A stretch of 64,000 nucleotides of DNA from Alloacidobacterium sp963823845. Its GTDB lineage: Bacteria > Acidobacteriota > Terriglobia > Terriglobales > Acidobacteriaceae. The stretch is from the NCBI GenBank assembly GCA_963823845.1, contig CAWGND010000043.1, positions 1 to 64,000 on the forward strand, read 5' to 3'. Numbering within the stretch: the stretch's first letter is position 1; the number at the start of each line of letters is the position of its first letter. The notes beneath the pieces were generated by a model. That model searched no databases, was not told the origin of the DNA, and saw nothing but the letters and a program-made list of their open reading frames with translations. Shown here piece by piece: positions 62,927 through 64,000 of this stretch. A program made the translations under genes and the position numbers.

Positions 62927-64000
62927 TTAGTGAATCACCGGCTTACCTTGCAGGACCACTAGAAACTGCTTAACTTCCTGCCGTTGACGCTCGACAGCAG
63001 CCGCCTGCACCTTTTCAATCTCGTCATGCACCTGGAACTCCTGCTTCGCTTCCACCGGCTCCCCGGCCCGCTCGTAGGCCACTCCCAATCGGTAATGAGC
63101 TTCCCCGAGTTGTGGATTGACTTCGATAGCTTTCTTGTAAAAGCGAATGGCCTCGCCCGAATTGCGCTCGCCAGCATAGAGATTCCCAAGCTGCAGGTAA
63201 GCCTCGTCGTACTTGGGATCGGCGGCTACGGCTTTTGTCAGCAAACTCTCTATCTGTTGCATCTCCTGGGGATTCTCAGTCCCCTTCTGCCGCTTCCAGA
63301 TCGCCATCGCAGAGTAATAGTTCGCGCGTGCATCTCCTGGCTGCTCCTGCACAAACCGCATCAGCTTCGGCTCAACGCAAGCCAGCGGCGCTGGCGCTGC
63401 CATGTCAATCTTGCCCAGAAAGACATAAGGACCGGGGTCTGCGGGATTCAAGTCGGAAGCTTCGCAGAGGCGAAGCGCAGCCTCGTCATAAAGCGCGCTG
63501 GCAAAAAGAGCCGCGCCCAATGCAGCCAGCATTCTGGCCGATTTCGGATGCGCTTCAGTTCCTTTTCTGAAAACCTCAGCTGCGGGCCATACCGCGCGAT
63601 GCAGCAGTAGCTCTGAACCCCACGCGAAGTAATTCTGTTCGCTCGGATCCAGCCTCACAGCTTGCTCATACGCTCGAACCGCGGCCAGCGAGTCTCCCAT
63701 CTCTTCATCAAGATCGCCTGATACGCGACGCAGATCAGCATTATCTTCATGCGCCAGCAGCTTCTCGATGTGCTGACGCGCCTGCGCAAAATTGCCAGCC
63801 TCCTTGTAAGCTAAGGCCAGATTGTATTCGTTGTCATGATTCGCGGGATCGATACGGTACGCAGTCTTAAGCAGCGGAACCGCCTCGCGATAGCTCCCTT
63901 TGCGGAAGCAGAATTCGCCAAGCTGATGATTCGCCTCGAAACTATTGGGAGCCTCAGCAAGAGCCGCACGCAATTTACCTTCTGATTCACTCCCGACTCC
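62927..64000 (-). CDS. TPR protein, 5' end beyond window
   Basis: At least 348 aa; the frame stays open to the right edge (GVGSESEGKLRAALAE), so the start is outside. TPR repeats throughout, for example ANHQLGEFCFRKGSYREAVP and IEVNPQLGEAHYRLGVAYER. YFAWGSELLLHRAVWPAAEV, SDLNPADPGPYVFLGKI and the coiled C-terminus EIEKVQAAAVERQRQEVKQF are close to the TPR gene at 46622-48040. It is a second copy of the same TPR type bordering this cluster. Confidence 0.85.
   Translation of the reverse strand, partial: GVGSESEGKLRAALAEAPNSFEANHQLGEFCFRKGSYREAVPLLKTAYRIDPANHDNEYNLALAYKEAGNFAQARQHIEKLLAHEDNADLRRVSGDLDEEMGDSLAAVRAYEQAVRLDPSEQNYFAWGSELLLHRAVWPAAEVFRKGTEAHPKSARMLAALGAALFASALYDEAALRLCEASDLNPADPGPYVFLGKIDMAAPAPLACVEPKLMRFVQEQPGDARANYYSAMAIWKRQKGTENPQEMQQIESLLTKAVAADPKYDEAYLQLGNLYAGERNSGEAIRFYKKAIEVNPQLGEAHYRLGVAYERAGEPVEAKQEFQVHDEIEKVQAAAVERQRQEVKQFLVVLQGKPVIH

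Overview
Almost all of this window (about 920 to 64000) looks like an acidobacterial chromosome, probably of the Acidobacteriaceae/Terriglobia type. Markers are an ADOP-type MacB/FtsX permease, a VWFA-related secreted protein, an Oar-like TonB receptor with an N-terminal carboxypeptidase-regulatory-like domain, three CRTAC1 proteins (FG-GAP/VCBS propellers with ASPIC/UnbV tails), a DUF2934 protein, the 'RILGIMPDF' secreted family, and many TPR proteins. These are family-level recognitions made by eye; no search was run.

The first ~0.9 kb does not fit. On the minus strand it carries two exons of a eukaryotic mitochondrial complex I LYR subunit (NDUFB9/B22 type) split by a 74-nt GT-AG intron. 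It meets bacterial sequence near 890-925, at a T-rich run, inside a pentapeptide-repeat gene that has lost its 5' end. The simplest reading is a chimeric contig.

Layout: 922-4543 holds the truncated pentapeptide membrane protein and the ADOP permease. 4544-6210 is gene-poor: a BRCT-like remnant, two small ORFs, a terminator and REP-like palindromes. 6212-10138 is glyS-glyQ-recO on the minus strand. 10260-16072 holds DUF2934, YdeI-like, VWFA, S55 peptidase and GGDEF genes. tRNA-Val(TAC) follows, then an HpnK/YdjC deacetylase and bshA, overlapped at the 3' end by a LytS-like histidine kinase, then ribA. 20784-23665 is a DinB-like gene and an osmoprotectant ABC operon. 23732-24577 is a P-loop kinase. 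24782-28750 is a lower-glycolysis cluster: gap (frameshifted), ridA, pgk, a GIY-YIG gene framed by a perfect 40-bp repeat, and tpiA. 29174-43927 holds a large secreted glycosidase, a conserved exported protein, rpsA, a TPR-retropepsin protein, a GH38 mannosidase, a PLD protein and an ABC exporter.

The most distinctive part is 44118 to the right edge. It contains an Oar-type TonB receptor, a Tat-exported alkaline-phosphatase-superfamily protein with an unrecognised 402-aa partner, three seven-bladed CRTAC1 propellers (one fused to a thioredoxin-like domain lacking its first active-site Cys and to a TPR tail), three more TPR proteins, and an exported GlcG/HbpS-like protein. Nearly all have export signals. 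I infer a cell-envelope system for capturing or processing a macromolecular substrate; the substrate is unknown.
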